64,000 nt of DNA, taken from the NCBI GenBank assembly GCA_026225395.1, contig JAMFSR010000029.1:1-64000 (forward strand), read 5' to 3'. Position 1 is the first letter of the stretch. Every line of letters begins with the position of its first letter. Source of the DNA: Granulicella sapmiensis (GTDB lineage Bacteria; Acidobacteriota; Terriglobia; Terriglobales; Acidobacteriaceae). This document shows, piece by piece, positions 1-8,033 of this stretch. A program made the position numbers and the translations under genes. The notes below the pieces were generated by a model, which did not search any database, was not told where the DNA came from, and worked only from the letters and a program-made list of their open reading frames with translations.

Positions 1-333
1 ACTGGATCGAGCGCCGGCACCACGGGCGCCCCCGCGTTCACCGCCTACAGCGCGAGCAAGGCGGCAGTGCGCAACCTCGCGCGGACCTGGGTGGAGGACC
101 TGAAGGGCACCGGCATCCGCGTAATCGTGCTGTCGCCCGGGGCGATAGCGACCGAACTCGCGACGGCAGCCTTGGGAGAGGAGGGCCTGAAGGCCTACGG
201 CTCGATGACTGGGTTCCAGCGCATGGGCGACCCGGCGGAGCTCGGGGCGGCGGCGGCCTTTCTCGCGTCGTCGGACAGCAGCTTCATGACCGGCAGCGAG
301 CTCGCCGTCGACGGCGGCCTGGCACAAATCTAA
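1..333 (+). CDS. Short-chain dehydrogenase/reductase, C-terminal part
   Basis: This is the 3' part of a classical NAD(P)-dependent short-chain dehydrogenase; the open frame runs in from the left edge, so the Rossmann motif and true start lie outside. The catalytic YxxxK is visible (YSASK, about codons 16-20). It is followed by the SPGAI loop and the family ending FLASSDSS..TG..LAVDGG. The protein closely resembles the complete dehydrogenase at 1082-1849 (FTAYxASKAAVRN, SPGAI, AVDGGxAQ), so the two are paralogues in one cluster. It is probably co-transcribed with the reductase-like gene 72 bases downstream. The substrate cannot be told from sequence. Family assignment is firm. Confidence 0.9.
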   Translation, partial: TGSSAGTTGAPAFTAYSASKAAVRNLARTWVEDLKGTGIRVIVLSPGAIATELATAALGEEGLKAYGSMTGFQRMGDPAELGAAAAFLASSDSSFMTGSELAVDGGLAQI

Positions 334-405
334 CACGGTACGCCCGACGGCGCTCCATTCGATTATTCGGAGCGCCGTAGGGCTCGGCAAACCAAAGGAG
401 AATAT

Positions 406-1002
406 ATGAGCTACACAATCGTAGGATTCGGGAAAATAGGCCAAGCCCTTGCCCACGCCTTTGCCCGCAAGAACATCGAAGTGACCGTCGCGAGTCGCCG
501 GTCGCCCGAGGAGTTAGCGCCGCAGGCTCGGGCGATTGGACCCACCGTCGTCGCCAAGTCGCTGCGGGATGCACTCCAGGCCGACACAATCATATTGGCG
601 ATACCGTTCGGGGAACACCGCGAGATTGCGAAGGCCCTGCCGAGTTGGGAAGGCAAGACGGTCATCGACGCTATGAACTCGTTTCCACTCCCACCTGAGG
701 AGATGGACGGCCTCCCCTCCTCTGCCTTCGTCGCGAAGTCGTTCTGCGGCGCCAAGGTCGTGAAAGCTTTCAATCACCTGATTGCAGCCACCCTGGCTAC
801 CGACCCGGTTGTCGAGGGCGGGCACCGCGTCGTCTTTCTGTCGAGTGACGAGGAAGACGCGATTCCTCCCGTGGCAGATTTGGCCAAACAACTAGGATTC
901 GCACCCGTCAAGCTCGGAAGGTTCAACGAGGGGGGTGCGCTGGTGCATGCTCGCGGTAAAACTTGGGGTCTGCTCATCTTCCAGGATTTGTTCAAGAAGT
1001 AG
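406..1002 (+). CDS. NADPH-dependent F420 reductase-like oxidoreductase (COG2085 type)
   Basis: A 198-residue Rossmann protein. The N-terminal GFGKIGQA (residues 7-14) is the GxGxxG dinucleotide-binding loop, followed by VASRR, a likely NADPH-phosphate-binding segment. The later pattern (AIPFGEHREI, VIDAMN, KAFNHL) is that of the F420H2:NADP oxidoreductase-like family. Many members lack F420 chemistry, so the real electron partner is unknown. The ATG is preceded by AAAGGAG (393-399), a good ribosome-binding site. It lies between two dehydrogenase paralogues and a SnoaL-like gene on the same strand, so a small redox pathway or detoxification operon is likely. The size is normal for the family. 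Confidence 0.82.
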   Translation: MSYTIVGFGKIGQALAHAFARKNIEVTVASRRSPEELAPQARAIGPTVVAKSLRDALQADTIILAIPFGEHREIAKALPSWEGKTVIDAMNSFPLPPEEMDGLPSSAFVAKSFCGAKVVKAFNHLIAATLATDPVVEGGHRVVFLSSDEEDAIPPVADLAKQLGFAPVKLGRFNEGGALVHARGKTWGLLIFQDLFKK

Positions 1003-1081
1003 CAGTAATCGTGACTATCTGAGCTTTGGAAACTGAGCTCAAATTCAACATAAAAAACCAACGAAAACAAAGGGAAAACAT

Positions 1082-1849
1082 ATGAGTAATAACCATGGAC
1101 AAACATTGACGGGGAAAATTGCGATCATCACAGGCGGAAGCAGCGGGATTGGCTTGGCCACAGCCAAGCGCTTCGTGGAAGAAGGTGCGCACGTCGTGAT
1201 CACTGGGCGACGAGAGAAAGAGTTGAAGGAGGCCGCAGCCTTCATCCAGAGAAACGTTACGACGGTCGTGGGCGACGTATCGCGCCTGGAAGATTTGGAC
1301 CGCCTCTATGCCGTTGTCAAAGAGAAACATGGTCACATCGACATACTCTTTGCAAACGCGGGCGCGGGTACCATCGCACCGCTCGCGATGGCTACCGAGG
1401 GACATTTTGACCAGACCTTCGACGTGAACGTAAAGGGAATGTTCTTTACGGTGCAGAAGGCTCTCCCCCTCTTCAAAGACGGCGGCTCGATTATCTTGAA
1501 CTCTTCGGTCTCAAACGTGTTGGGGCTCCCTGGCTTTACCGCCTACGCCGCGAGTAAGGCGGCTGTGCGCAACTTCGCGCGCGGCTGGACTATGGAGCTG
1601 AAAGACCGCAAGATCCGCGTGAATTGTATGAGCCCCGGAGCAATCGATACCCCAGCCTTAGCGACGACGACGGGCCTCACCGCCGAACAGGCCGAACAAG
1701 CCGTCGCCCAGTTCACCTCGCAGATTCCACTCGGTCGCAGGGGAAAGCCCGAGGAAATCGCAGCCGCGGTCGTGTTCCTCGCCTCCGATGAAAGTTCCTA
1801 TATCACCGGCGTGGATCTCGCGGTCGATGGGGGCATGGCGCAGGTCTAG
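1082..1849 (+). CDS. Short-chain dehydrogenase/reductase
   Basis: A complete 255-residue classical SDR. The cofactor loop GGSSGIG is at about residues 18-24, NAG at about 91-93, the catalytic Ser in ILNSSVS, and YAASK at about 155-159. It ends with the usual AVDGG. GRR after the second strand suggests NADP preference. The ATG follows AAGGGAAAACAT. It is a paralogue of the truncated gene at the left edge. Substrate unknown. The cluster (SDR, F420-reductase-like, SDR, SnoaL-like) lies inside the inferred tRNA-Gln island, so it may be mobile cargo. Confidence 0.93.
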   Translation: MSNNHGQTLTGKIAIITGGSSGIGLATAKRFVEEGAHVVITGRREKELKEAAAFIQRNVTTVVGDVSRLEDLDRLYAVVKEKHGHIDILFANAGAGTIAPLAMATEGHFDQTFDVNVKGMFFTVQKALPLFKDGGSIILNSSVSNVLGLPGFTAYAASKAAVRNFARGWTMELKDRKIRVNCMSPGAIDTPALATTTGLTAEQAEQAVAQFTSQIPLGRRGKPEEIAAAVVFLASDESSYITGVDLAVDGGMAQV

Positions 1850-1939
1850 TAAGGAGTTTGCAGATCAGATCGAACCGGACCTGAGTCAGTTTGGAATAGA
1901 TCCGACACAATCCGATGTAAAGGAAATGGAGAAATTTCG

Positions 1940-2356
1940 ATGAGTGTCGAAAAGAATGTACAGGTTGTGAAAGATTTCTTTGCAGCAATCGGCAGCGGCG
2001 ATAAGCAACGTGTGCTGGCGTTGGTTACCGAAGATATTGAGTGGATCGTTCCGGGCGAGGGCTGGCCGCTGGCAGGTACGCACCGCGGGCACGCGGGATT
2101 GGCGGATGTGCTTCAGAAGGCGTCCGAAGAGGTGGAAACGACGTACCCAAAGCCCCCCACATTCGTGGCGCAGGGAAACCGAGTTCTGGTCGTCGGGATC
2201 GCTACGGGGAAAATCAAGGCCACGAACAAAACGTTTGAGGATCACTGGGTCTTCGACATTACCGTTCGAAATGGCAAACTGACGAACATCCGGGAGTATA
2301 TCGATACGCAAGCTCTGGCGCGGGCTTCCGAGACGACCGCGAGCCCCAAGCCCTAA
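1940..2356 (+). CDS. SnoaL-like / NTF2-fold protein (ketosteroid-isomerase-related)
   Basis: A 138-residue protein of the NTF2-like fold. The hallmark N-terminus VKDFFAAIGSGDKQRVLALV is followed by a strand with EDIEWIVPG, then HRGHAGLADVLQ, and ends in a beta-rich half (LVVGIATGKI, FDITVRNGKL, REYID). Members of this family are small cone-shaped enzymes or ligand-binding proteins such as isomerases and polyketide cyclases; the exact role is not readable. The ATG is preceded by AAAGGAAATGGAG, a strong ribosome-binding region. It is the last gene of the four-gene cluster and is followed by a perfect 14-bp hairpin. Confidence 0.82.
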   Translation: MSVEKNVQVVKDFFAAIGSGDKQRVLALVTEDIEWIVPGEGWPLAGTHRGHAGLADVLQKASEEVETTYPKPPTFVAQGNRVLVVGIATGKIKATNKTFEDHWVFDITVRNGKLTNIREYIDTQALARASETTASPKP

Positions 2357-2396
2357 ACCATCGCGTTATTTCTCTCGGCAATCTGAATCGCCGGAT

Positions 2397-2432
2397 CTCG
2401 GTGAGTGCATAATCGCCAATGCACTCACCGAG
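2397..2432. repeat. Perfect inverted repeat, 14-bp arms
   Basis: Arms CTCGGTGAGTGCAT and ATGCACTCACCGAG are exact reverse complements with an 8-base loop. It begins 41 bases after the SnoaL-like gene, so it may end that transcript, but no T-run follows on either strand, which weakens the terminator reading. A protein-binding site is the alternative. Confidence 0.75.
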
Positions 2433-2643
2433 CGAGGCCAAGAACTCCAAAATTCCGAAATGTAGTGGAGTGGGCGAGACGGAAAGATCGGCCTCATCTC
2501 CATTGTGTAGGGCGGCAATCGGACGACCAAAATGCTCGGCGCGGCTACGCTCTGCCCGACCGAGCATTGTTTATACTGAGGCCGGGAATGCCTTATGCTG
2601 TTCGAGGCGCAGCTTTCATCCTCTCCACAACGTGCGAATCGTG

Positions 2644-2667
2644 GTTGCCAATAAGGTTGCCAATAAG
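2644..2667. repeat. Exact 12-bp tandem duplication
   Basis: GTTGCCAATAAG occurs twice head to tail with no mismatch. It lies in non-coding DNA of the inferred island and no function is apparent. Confidence 0.8.
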
Positions 2668-2850
2668 CTCCAAAACCGTATCAAAAACCGCAATTTCGGG
2701 TACTTCATTCGACGGAATACGCGTTTATAATCAACAAGTTAGATGAAGAGCGGAAAACTGCAACAACTTCTTCCTTCGTTATTCGCATTTGTTTGCTCCT
2801 CGCTAAAGCCATGATTTGAAGAAACCATGGTTGCTTCTTGGGCACACTAT

Positions 2851-2886
2851 CGCGCTCTCTAAATTCGATCAAATTTAGAGAGCGCG
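2851..2886. repeat. Perfect inverted repeat, 15-bp arms
   Basis: Arms CGCGCTCTCTAAATT and AATTTAGAGAGCGCG are exact reverse complements around a 6-base loop. There is no gene end nearby and no T-tract, so this is not an obvious intrinsic terminator. It could be a recombination or regulator site of the integrated element. Confidence 0.8.
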
Positions 2887-3370
2887 AACTGATCATCTAT
2901 ATCTGCCTTCGATAGGTACTGACCCGATCCGGAGCAACGCCGGCGTCAGCGCAAGAGGTGGACTCCTTTTTATGATGATTCAAATCACCCTCACTCGCTA
3001 CGGCGACGACAGCCTCGGTGGATTTCGGGTGGTTCCTCCTCGTTGCACAGGTTTCGCCGTCATTCTCCAAGAGAAATTTCCCCAAAGCCGCCGTTAATTT
3101 GACTGAGCCTCGGAGCTGAGCTAAATCTTTGGCACGAATTGGAGAACCGACTCTCGGCCTCCAAACACAGAGGGAAGCGAATCGCGATAAGTGAGGTGAT
3201 TTATGCCAAACGTGGAGATCAAGTACATGACATCACTGGAGATCACACCGCCGCGCAATGACAAGGCCGACCAGCCTCGAAGCTCACTTCCGATGAGATT
3301 CTCGGGCTCCGAAGGCTTCGCTCTTTTTACGTGAGCCCTGCGAACCGGCCCAACAACCGAAGAGGTGACC

Positions 3371-3787
3371 GTGCCAAGTGCTCCTACCAGAAACACAACA
3401 ATCTCTACTCGCGTGAAAAGTGATGATCAATCGTTTCCATCGTCCTCGCCCAAGGTCATCACGAGTCTGCTCCACTCCCAGAAATCCGGGGGAGGTGACC
3501 AGAATGGAATCTCAACCAATCTTGATGAAGTTGCATTTTTGCGTCTGCCCCGAGTCAAAGCGATTACGGGTCTCTCAAAGTCGAGCCTCTACGCACTGAT
3601 TCGAGAGAAGAGCTTTCCTGCGCCGGTCCATCTGGGAGCACGCACAGTTGCATGGGTGGCTTCCGAGGTTAAGCAGTGGGCTGTCGAACGCATCCTCAGC
3701 TCAAGAACGCCAGCGCCAAGTGTCGGCCGCAGACCGATGTCGCAGCGCGCTCTACCGGGACAATGGACCTCGAAGAAGTGGGCTTAA
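3371..3787 (+). CDS. AlpA-family helix-turn-helix regulator / excisionase-like protein
   Basis: The C-terminal half has the AlpA/MerR-like pattern FLRLPRVKAITGLSKSSLY, then IREKSFPAPVHLG and VAWVASEVKQW, that is, a winged helix binding DNA. AlpA proteins activate integrase or excision of P4-like elements. GTG at 3371 is preferred because AGAGGTGA ends a few bases upstream; GTG 3365 is the alternative. The first 50 or so residues are Ser/Thr-rich and not conserved-looking. The gene converges on the integrase and the two stop codons overlap in TTAA (3784-3787). Together with the integrase it forms the mobility module of the island. Confidence 0.8.
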   Translation: MPSAPTRNTTISTRVKSDDQSFPSSSPKVITSLLHSQKSGGGDQNGISTNLDEVAFLRLPRVKAITGLSKSSLYALIREKSFPAPVHLGARTVAWVASEVKQWAVERILSSRTPAPSVGRRPMSQRALPGQWTSKKWA

Positions 3788-5010
3788 GCCGCCAACGACA
3801 GTCTTCCCTTGGCGAGCTGTGCGTCCAGATGATCCGCCCACCACTGCATCATCACCGTGCGTTGCTTTAGATACTTCGCGTGGTTGTAGGCCGCGGACAC
3901 CTTGTTCCGCTTCATGTGAGCGAGTTGCAAATCTACATGCTCATCGTCAAAGTCATTTTCATTGAGGATGGTTGAAGCTAGTCCACGGAATCCGTGTCCC
4001 GTCATGCGGCCCTCATATCCAAGTCTGTAGAGCGCATACAAGAGCGTGTTGTTGCTCATAGGCCTCTTCTTGTCCTTGGCTCCTGGGAATACCAATTTGC
4101 CATTGCCGGTGAGCAGCTTAAGCGCTCGAAGCACTTCCACAGCTTGGCGTGACAATGGGACGATGTGAGGGGTCTTCATCTTCATGCGCTCCGGCGGAAT
4201 TTCCCATCGCGCTCTGTCGAAGTCGAACTCGGTCCATGGCGCTTCGATCAGTTCGCTGGTGCGAGGAAAACAGTACGCCAGCAGCTTGAGACCAAAGCGT
4301 GTGAGCGCGTCTCCGTTGTAGCCGTCCATCTTCGCCAGCAACTCGGGCAAATCCTTTTCGTCCACACGGGCGAAGTTCTGTGATGCGGCCGCCGCCAATA
4401 CGTCTCGCGGCCTGAAGTCAGCCGCAGGGTTCCGGCTCGCGAGTTCACGCGCGATGGCAAAGCGGAAAATCTGCCCGATGGACTGATGTGCTCTTTTTGC
4501 AACATCGCTAGCGCCTCGTGTCTCAATCGTAAGCATGATGTTCCGAATATGGCCCGTTTGGACGGCATCAACGGACAAGTGCCCGATGACGGGGAAGACA
4601 TCAGCCTCAAGCCGATTCATCAGGGCTTCTGCATGCCTGGGTGACTTGCCAATCGACCACCATTCCCACCATTTTCGGGCGACCTTTTCAAAGCTGCTGT
4701 CAACGTCACGCTGAAGCGCTTTGACTTCCTGCTGCTTCGCTTCGGCCTCAGCCTTGCGTTCTGCCATTGGATTGATGCCGGATGCCAAGAGCTTCTTCGC
4801 AGTGAAGTGAAGCTCGCGGGCATCCTTGGGGCCGACATGCGGGTAGTCCCCAAATGACATGTTCTTCTCGATACCATCGAACCGATACCGCCAGAGCCAG
4901 AGCCTTGCGCCAGACGGCTTGACGATAAGACATAGTCCACCACCGTCAGCCAGCTTATATTTTTTGGCCCGTGGCTTTGCGCTTTCAATTTCCTTGATAG
5001 TCAGTCCCAT
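3784..5010 (-). CDS. Tyrosine integrase, P4 type
   Basis: A 408-residue site-specific recombinase of the P4/CP4-57 integrase family, which inserts elements at tRNA 3' ends. Residues 1-85 form the DUF4102 arm-binding domain (LTIKEIESAKPRAKKYKLAD, GLCLIV, SFGDYPHV.KDAR). The catalytic domain follows with the first Arg in CFPRTSELIEAPW, HGFRG (the HxxR box), QLAHMKRNKVSAAYNH with the Tyr nucleophile, and the family tail YLKQRTVMMQWWADHLD. All key residues are present and the length is typical, so it is likely active. It reads away from tRNA-Gln, whose 3' end is about 205 bases upstream, the usual layout for this family. Confidence 0.95.
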   Translation of the reverse strand: MGLTIKEIESAKPRAKKYKLADGGGLCLIVKPSGARLWLWRYRFDGIEKNMSFGDYPHVGPKDARELHFTAKKLLASGINPMAERKAEAEAKQQEVKALQRDVDSSFEKVARKWWEWWSIGKSPRHAEALMNRLEADVFPVIGHLSVDAVQTGHIRNIMLTIETRGASDVAKRAHQSIGQIFRFAIARELASRNPAADFRPRDVLAAAASQNFARVDEKDLPELLAKMDGYNGDALTRFGLKLLAYCFPRTSELIEAPWTEFDFDRARWEIPPERMKMKTPHIVPLSRQAVEVLRALKLLTGNGKLVFPGAKDKKRPMSNNTLLYALYRLGYEGRMTGHGFRGLASTILNENDFDDEHVDLQLAHMKRNKVSAAYNHAKYLKQRTVMMQWWADHLDAQLAKGRLSLAA

Positions 5011-5108
5011 AATGAGCCTCTAAGGTGTGGGTTTTTCGATCCCCACACTTTTGCTCATCGTACCCCACAATAATCCCCGCAGAAAAGTCCGGCTGTAGCG
5101 GCACGCCC

Positions 5109-5203
5109 TCGAACGTTCTCGCACGCTATTTTCATGCATGTTGTTGTAAAACAAGAACATCCTCGCGTGCGAGGATGTTCAGGGAGGTGCGAGGAAGTTC
5201 AGG
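5109..5203. repeat. Three copies of a ~17-bp motif between integrase and tRNA-Gln
   Basis: GTGCGAGGATGTTCAGG (5167-5183) and GTGCGAGGAAGTTCAGG (5187-5203) are direct copies 20 bases apart with one mismatch. An inverted, weaker copy lies at about 5109-5125 (GTGCGAGAACGTTCGAG on the minus strand). Their position between the integrase start and the attachment site fits arm-type binding sites for integrase or AlpA, but this is inference. Confidence 0.5.
5155..5180 (-). terminator. Intrinsic terminator of tRNA-Gln
   Basis: On the minus strand a perfect 12-bp stem (GAACATCCTCGC / GCGAGGATGTTC, 2-base loop) is followed by TTGTTTT. It starts 35 bases past the tRNA-Gln CCA end. One arm overlaps a copy of the 17-bp motif, so the site may be shared with integrase binding. 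Confidence 0.6.
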
Positions 5204-5215
5204 TTTTAGGTGTTT

Positions 5216-5289
5216 TGGTTGCCCCCCAGGGATTCGAACCCCGATCGAGCGAGTCAGAGTCGCTAGTCCTACCATTGAACGAGAGGGCA
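5216..5289 (-). tRNA. tRNA-Gln (anticodon CTG)
   Basis: The minus strand folds into a normal cloverleaf: acceptor TGCCCTC/GGGGGCA, D-arm with TTCAATGGTAGGA, anticodon stem AGCGA/TCGCT with loop CTCTGAC giving anticodon CTG, T-loop TTCGAAT, discriminator A and an encoded CCA (5216-5218). The 3' half is the likely attachment site of the adjacent integrase. The gene is intact, as expected because such elements restore the tRNA end. Confidence 0.95.
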
Positions 5290-5399
5290 ATACAGACAAG
5301 TTTTACGGCAGCTGCAGGCTCGGCGGGAGCCACAATCAGCCGCCTCTGTGAGTGTACGGGGATGCGCCTTCCGGGTCAACCGTCGCCATGTCATCCAGC

Positions 5400-8009
5400 C
5401 TACTCTTCGCGCAAAACCTCAAGCGGCTTCTGTCCCAGAATACGATGGCTCGCCAGCCACCCAGCCGCAACGGTAAGCGCCGCAGTCGCAAGCCATGCGC
5501 CCAAATCCATCCAAGGCTGAAAGCGATAGTCGAAGTGAAGCACACGCAGCAGCAACAGCCGCGCAAGAATATTTGCGAAGATCAGCCCAACAAAACCCGC
5601 CACCAAGCCAAGCACGGCGAACTCAATCGAAAAGATTGTGGCAATCCGCGGCCGTGTAGCACCCAGCGTCTTCAGCACCACCACTTCGCGGATGCGCCGA
5701 TACCGCGTGCCCGCAATGGAGCTCGCAAGAATTACAATGCCCGCAAAGATGCTGAAACCCGCCAGGAATTGGATAACGTACGTGATCTGCAGGATCACCT
5801 GCCGCACCACCTCAAGCGTAGCTGCGACGTTGATGACAGTAATCGTCGGGAACGCCTGATAGAGTGCCCGTTGCAGCGTGGCCGTTGTGCCCGGTTCGCA
5901 GTGAACGCCGCCATACCAGACCACCGGCAGCCCCGCAAGCGCCGGCGCCGGCAGCACGAACTCCGCACGTGAAAGCGCATGACGGCTATCAGGCTCATAG
6001 ATAGCTACAACGGTTGCTGTAAATTCGCTATCCTGCGCTGAGAAGGTCATCTTCTGTCCCGGCTTCACGCCGAGCCGGTCTGCTTCCTGCCTCTCTATTG
6101 CAACTAAGGGATGCGCAGCTGAATCAGCCGACTGCTGTGCTGTCCACCACGCTCCACGAATTACCTTGTCCCCTTCCGGGGGTTGATCAACTGTCGATGG
6201 CCACGTGAGATTGAGCGACTGCAACGCGCGTCGTGGCATATGCTGCAACTTCAGTTGCGCCGCAGCAACGCCGTCCACTGCAAGCAAACGCGAGCTTACT
6301 ACAGGAGCAATCTCCGGCGTTCCCTTCACTCCCGGTTGATGCGCCAGTAGCGCCCGCACCCCATCCACTTCGTTGGTCGCAATATCGATCAAGAAGATGT
6401 TCGGTAAGTTCGCCGCTGTAGAAATTTCCATCTCCTGCACCACCGCGCGCTGCGCAATGTAGACCGTCACAATCTGCATCACGCCCAAGCCAAGCGCCGC
6501 CAGCAACGCAGCCGATGGGTTTCCCGGCCGATACAGATTCGAAAGCCCATGCCGCACTGCCGAAGGCAGATGCAATCTTGTACGACTGAGGAACAACCGC
6601 AGCAAATACAGCGTCAACGCGGACATACCCAGCAAGACCAGCAGTACGACCATTAATCCCGCCGCGAAAAGGCCGCCTACCGCGCGCGAATCGGAAACCC
6701 GCGCTGCCAGAAACGCCAGCCCGCCGAGGATGAGCACTATCGCCCCAATCTGCGCTCCAGATCCCCGCAGCTTCCGCATCATCCGCGTGGAAAACGGATC
6801 GTCGCTCACCTCAACCGCTCGCCGCAAAATCAGGATCGGCCTCACACCTCGGATGTCCAGCAGCGGCGGCAACGTAAACAGCAGCGTCGTTAGCAACCCC
6901 GCTCCGAGCCCAATCGCATAAGCCCGCGGATCAAGCCGGAAGGCTGGTGTGATATGCAGCAGCTTGGCCAAAAATAGTGGCAGCACCAATTGCACACCTA
7001 TGCCCATCGCCACGCCCAGCAGTCCACCTGCAAGTCCCAGCAGTAGCGTCTGTAGCAGATAGATCTTCATTACCTGCGTTGATCCCGCGCCCAGCGACTT
7101 CATAATCGCAATCGAATCAAGCCGCTGTTGCAAATGCGCGCGCATCGCCATCGCGACACCCACCGCACCCAGGACAAGCGCCACCAACGACATCAACGAT
7201 AGCAGTCCCGTCGCTCCATCCAGTCCCTTGGTCAGCGCAGGGTTTGCCTCGCGATAGTCGCTGATCTGCGCGTCCGGCAGCAGCTTCTCAAGCTGCGTCT
7301 TCAGCCCTGCAACCGCTTCGTCCGATACAGGATGTCCCTGTGTTCCAGCCGGCAGTTTGAACAGCAATCGCTGTGCCGCATGGCTTCCCGGTTGCAATAG
7401 TCCGGTCGTATCCAACGCATTCTGAGACATCAGCACGCGCGGCCCTGCGGCAAAGCTCCCAGACAACCGGTCTGGTTCGTTCTCCACTACCGCCGCAATA
7501 GTGAAGAGCTTGCCGCCAACCTTGATCTGATCGCCAACATGCAGATTCAATCGCAACAGCAGATCATCGCCGACAGCAACCGAGTCGCCACTCAGCGCCT
7601 TCTTCAACTCAACAGCGGGCTGCAAGTCCACATCGCCATAGAACGGATACTGCTCAGGATCGACCGCCTTCAGTGAAACCAGTAGCGGATCCATCGATTT
7701 CGCCGCCGAAGCCATCGACAACAGCTCCGTCACCGGTGTCAGCTTCACGCCGCTTTCGGTAATCGCGTGCAGCCCGTCTGCTTCACCCGGTGTGGCTCGC
7801 CGCGTCATCTTTGCAGAAAGATCTGCCGCCATAATGCTGCGTGCGCGCAGCAGCAGCATCGATCGAAACGACGACGAAAAACCACGCACACCCGTAAGCG
7901 CAGCCACACCGATCGCTACCGAAAGAATGACAAACACAAACTTGCCGCGCGAAGCCTTAAGCTCGCGTGCGGCAATGCGGGAGGCGGTAGCGTAGCTGAG
8001 ACTTGCCAT
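5400..8009 (-). CDS. ybbP: ABC transporter permease, FtsX/YbbP family
   Basis: An 869-residue membrane protein with two FtsX-type permease modules. A first helix lies at about residues 25-48, a MacB-like extracytoplasmic domain at about 50-260, a three-helix FtsX block at about 265-390, central helices at about 420-480, a second periplasmic domain, and a final FtsX block at about 740-860. This is the YbbP build, known to work with the ATPase YbbA in E. coli. The ATPase gene is 24 bases upstream on the same strand. Divergent from the pair is a tesA-like lipase, the same three-gene arrangement as in E. coli. The cargo (lipid or lipoprotein-like, by family) is not shown by sequence. Confidence 0.88.
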   Translation of the reverse strand: MASLSYATASRIAARELKASRGKFVFVILSVAIGVAALTGVRGFSSSFRSMLLLRARSIMAADLSAKMTRRATPGEADGLHAITESGVKLTPVTELLSMASAAKSMDPLLVSLKAVDPEQYPFYGDVDLQPAVELKKALSGDSVAVGDDLLLRLNLHVGDQIKVGGKLFTIAAVVENEPDRLSGSFAAGPRVLMSQNALDTTGLLQPGSHAAQRLLFKLPAGTQGHPVSDEAVAGLKTQLEKLLPDAQISDYREANPALTKGLDGATGLLSLMSLVALVLGAVGVAMAMRAHLQQRLDSIAIMKSLGAGSTQVMKIYLLQTLLLGLAGGLLGVAMGIGVQLVLPLFLAKLLHITPAFRLDPRAYAIGLGAGLLTTLLFTLPPLLDIRGVRPILILRRAVEVSDDPFSTRMMRKLRGSGAQIGAIVLILGGLAFLAARVSDSRAVGGLFAAGLMVVLLVLLGMSALTLYLLRLFLSRTRLHLPSAVRHGLSNLYRPGNPSAALLAALGLGVMQIVTVYIAQRAVVQEMEISTAANLPNIFLIDIATNEVDGVRALLAHQPGVKGTPEIAPVVSSRLLAVDGVAAAQLKLQHMPRRALQSLNLTWPSTVDQPPEGDKVIRGAWWTAQQSADSAAHPLVAIERQEADRLGVKPGQKMTFSAQDSEFTATVVAIYEPDSRHALSRAEFVLPAPALAGLPVVWYGGVHCEPGTTATLQRALYQAFPTITVINVAATLEVVRQVILQITYVIQFLAGFSIFAGIVILASSIAGTRYRRIREVVVLKTLGATRPRIATIFSIEFAVLGLVAGFVGLIFANILARLLLLRVLHFDYRFQPWMDLGAWLATAALTVAAGWLASHRILGQKPLEVLREE

Positions 8010-8033
8010 CCTGAGATCTCCGGTTCCCTTACG

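Larger units (their letters stand above)
2357..3364. other. Roughly 1 kb without a recognisable gene
   Basis: Short open frames occur on both strands but none has a recognisable domain, credible ribosome-binding site or protein-like composition. The stretch is visibly poorer in GC than its surroundings. It holds two long perfect inverted repeats (2397-2432 and 2851-2886) and an exact 12-bp tandem duplication (2644-2667). It lies between the dehydrogenase cargo and the AlpA/integrase module of the inferred island. Confidence 0.6.

Noticed and set aside
2405..2746. Open frames of 103-113 codons in the gene-free island stretch
   Set aside because: No recognisable motif, no ribosome site, and they overlap each other in different frames across a hairpin.
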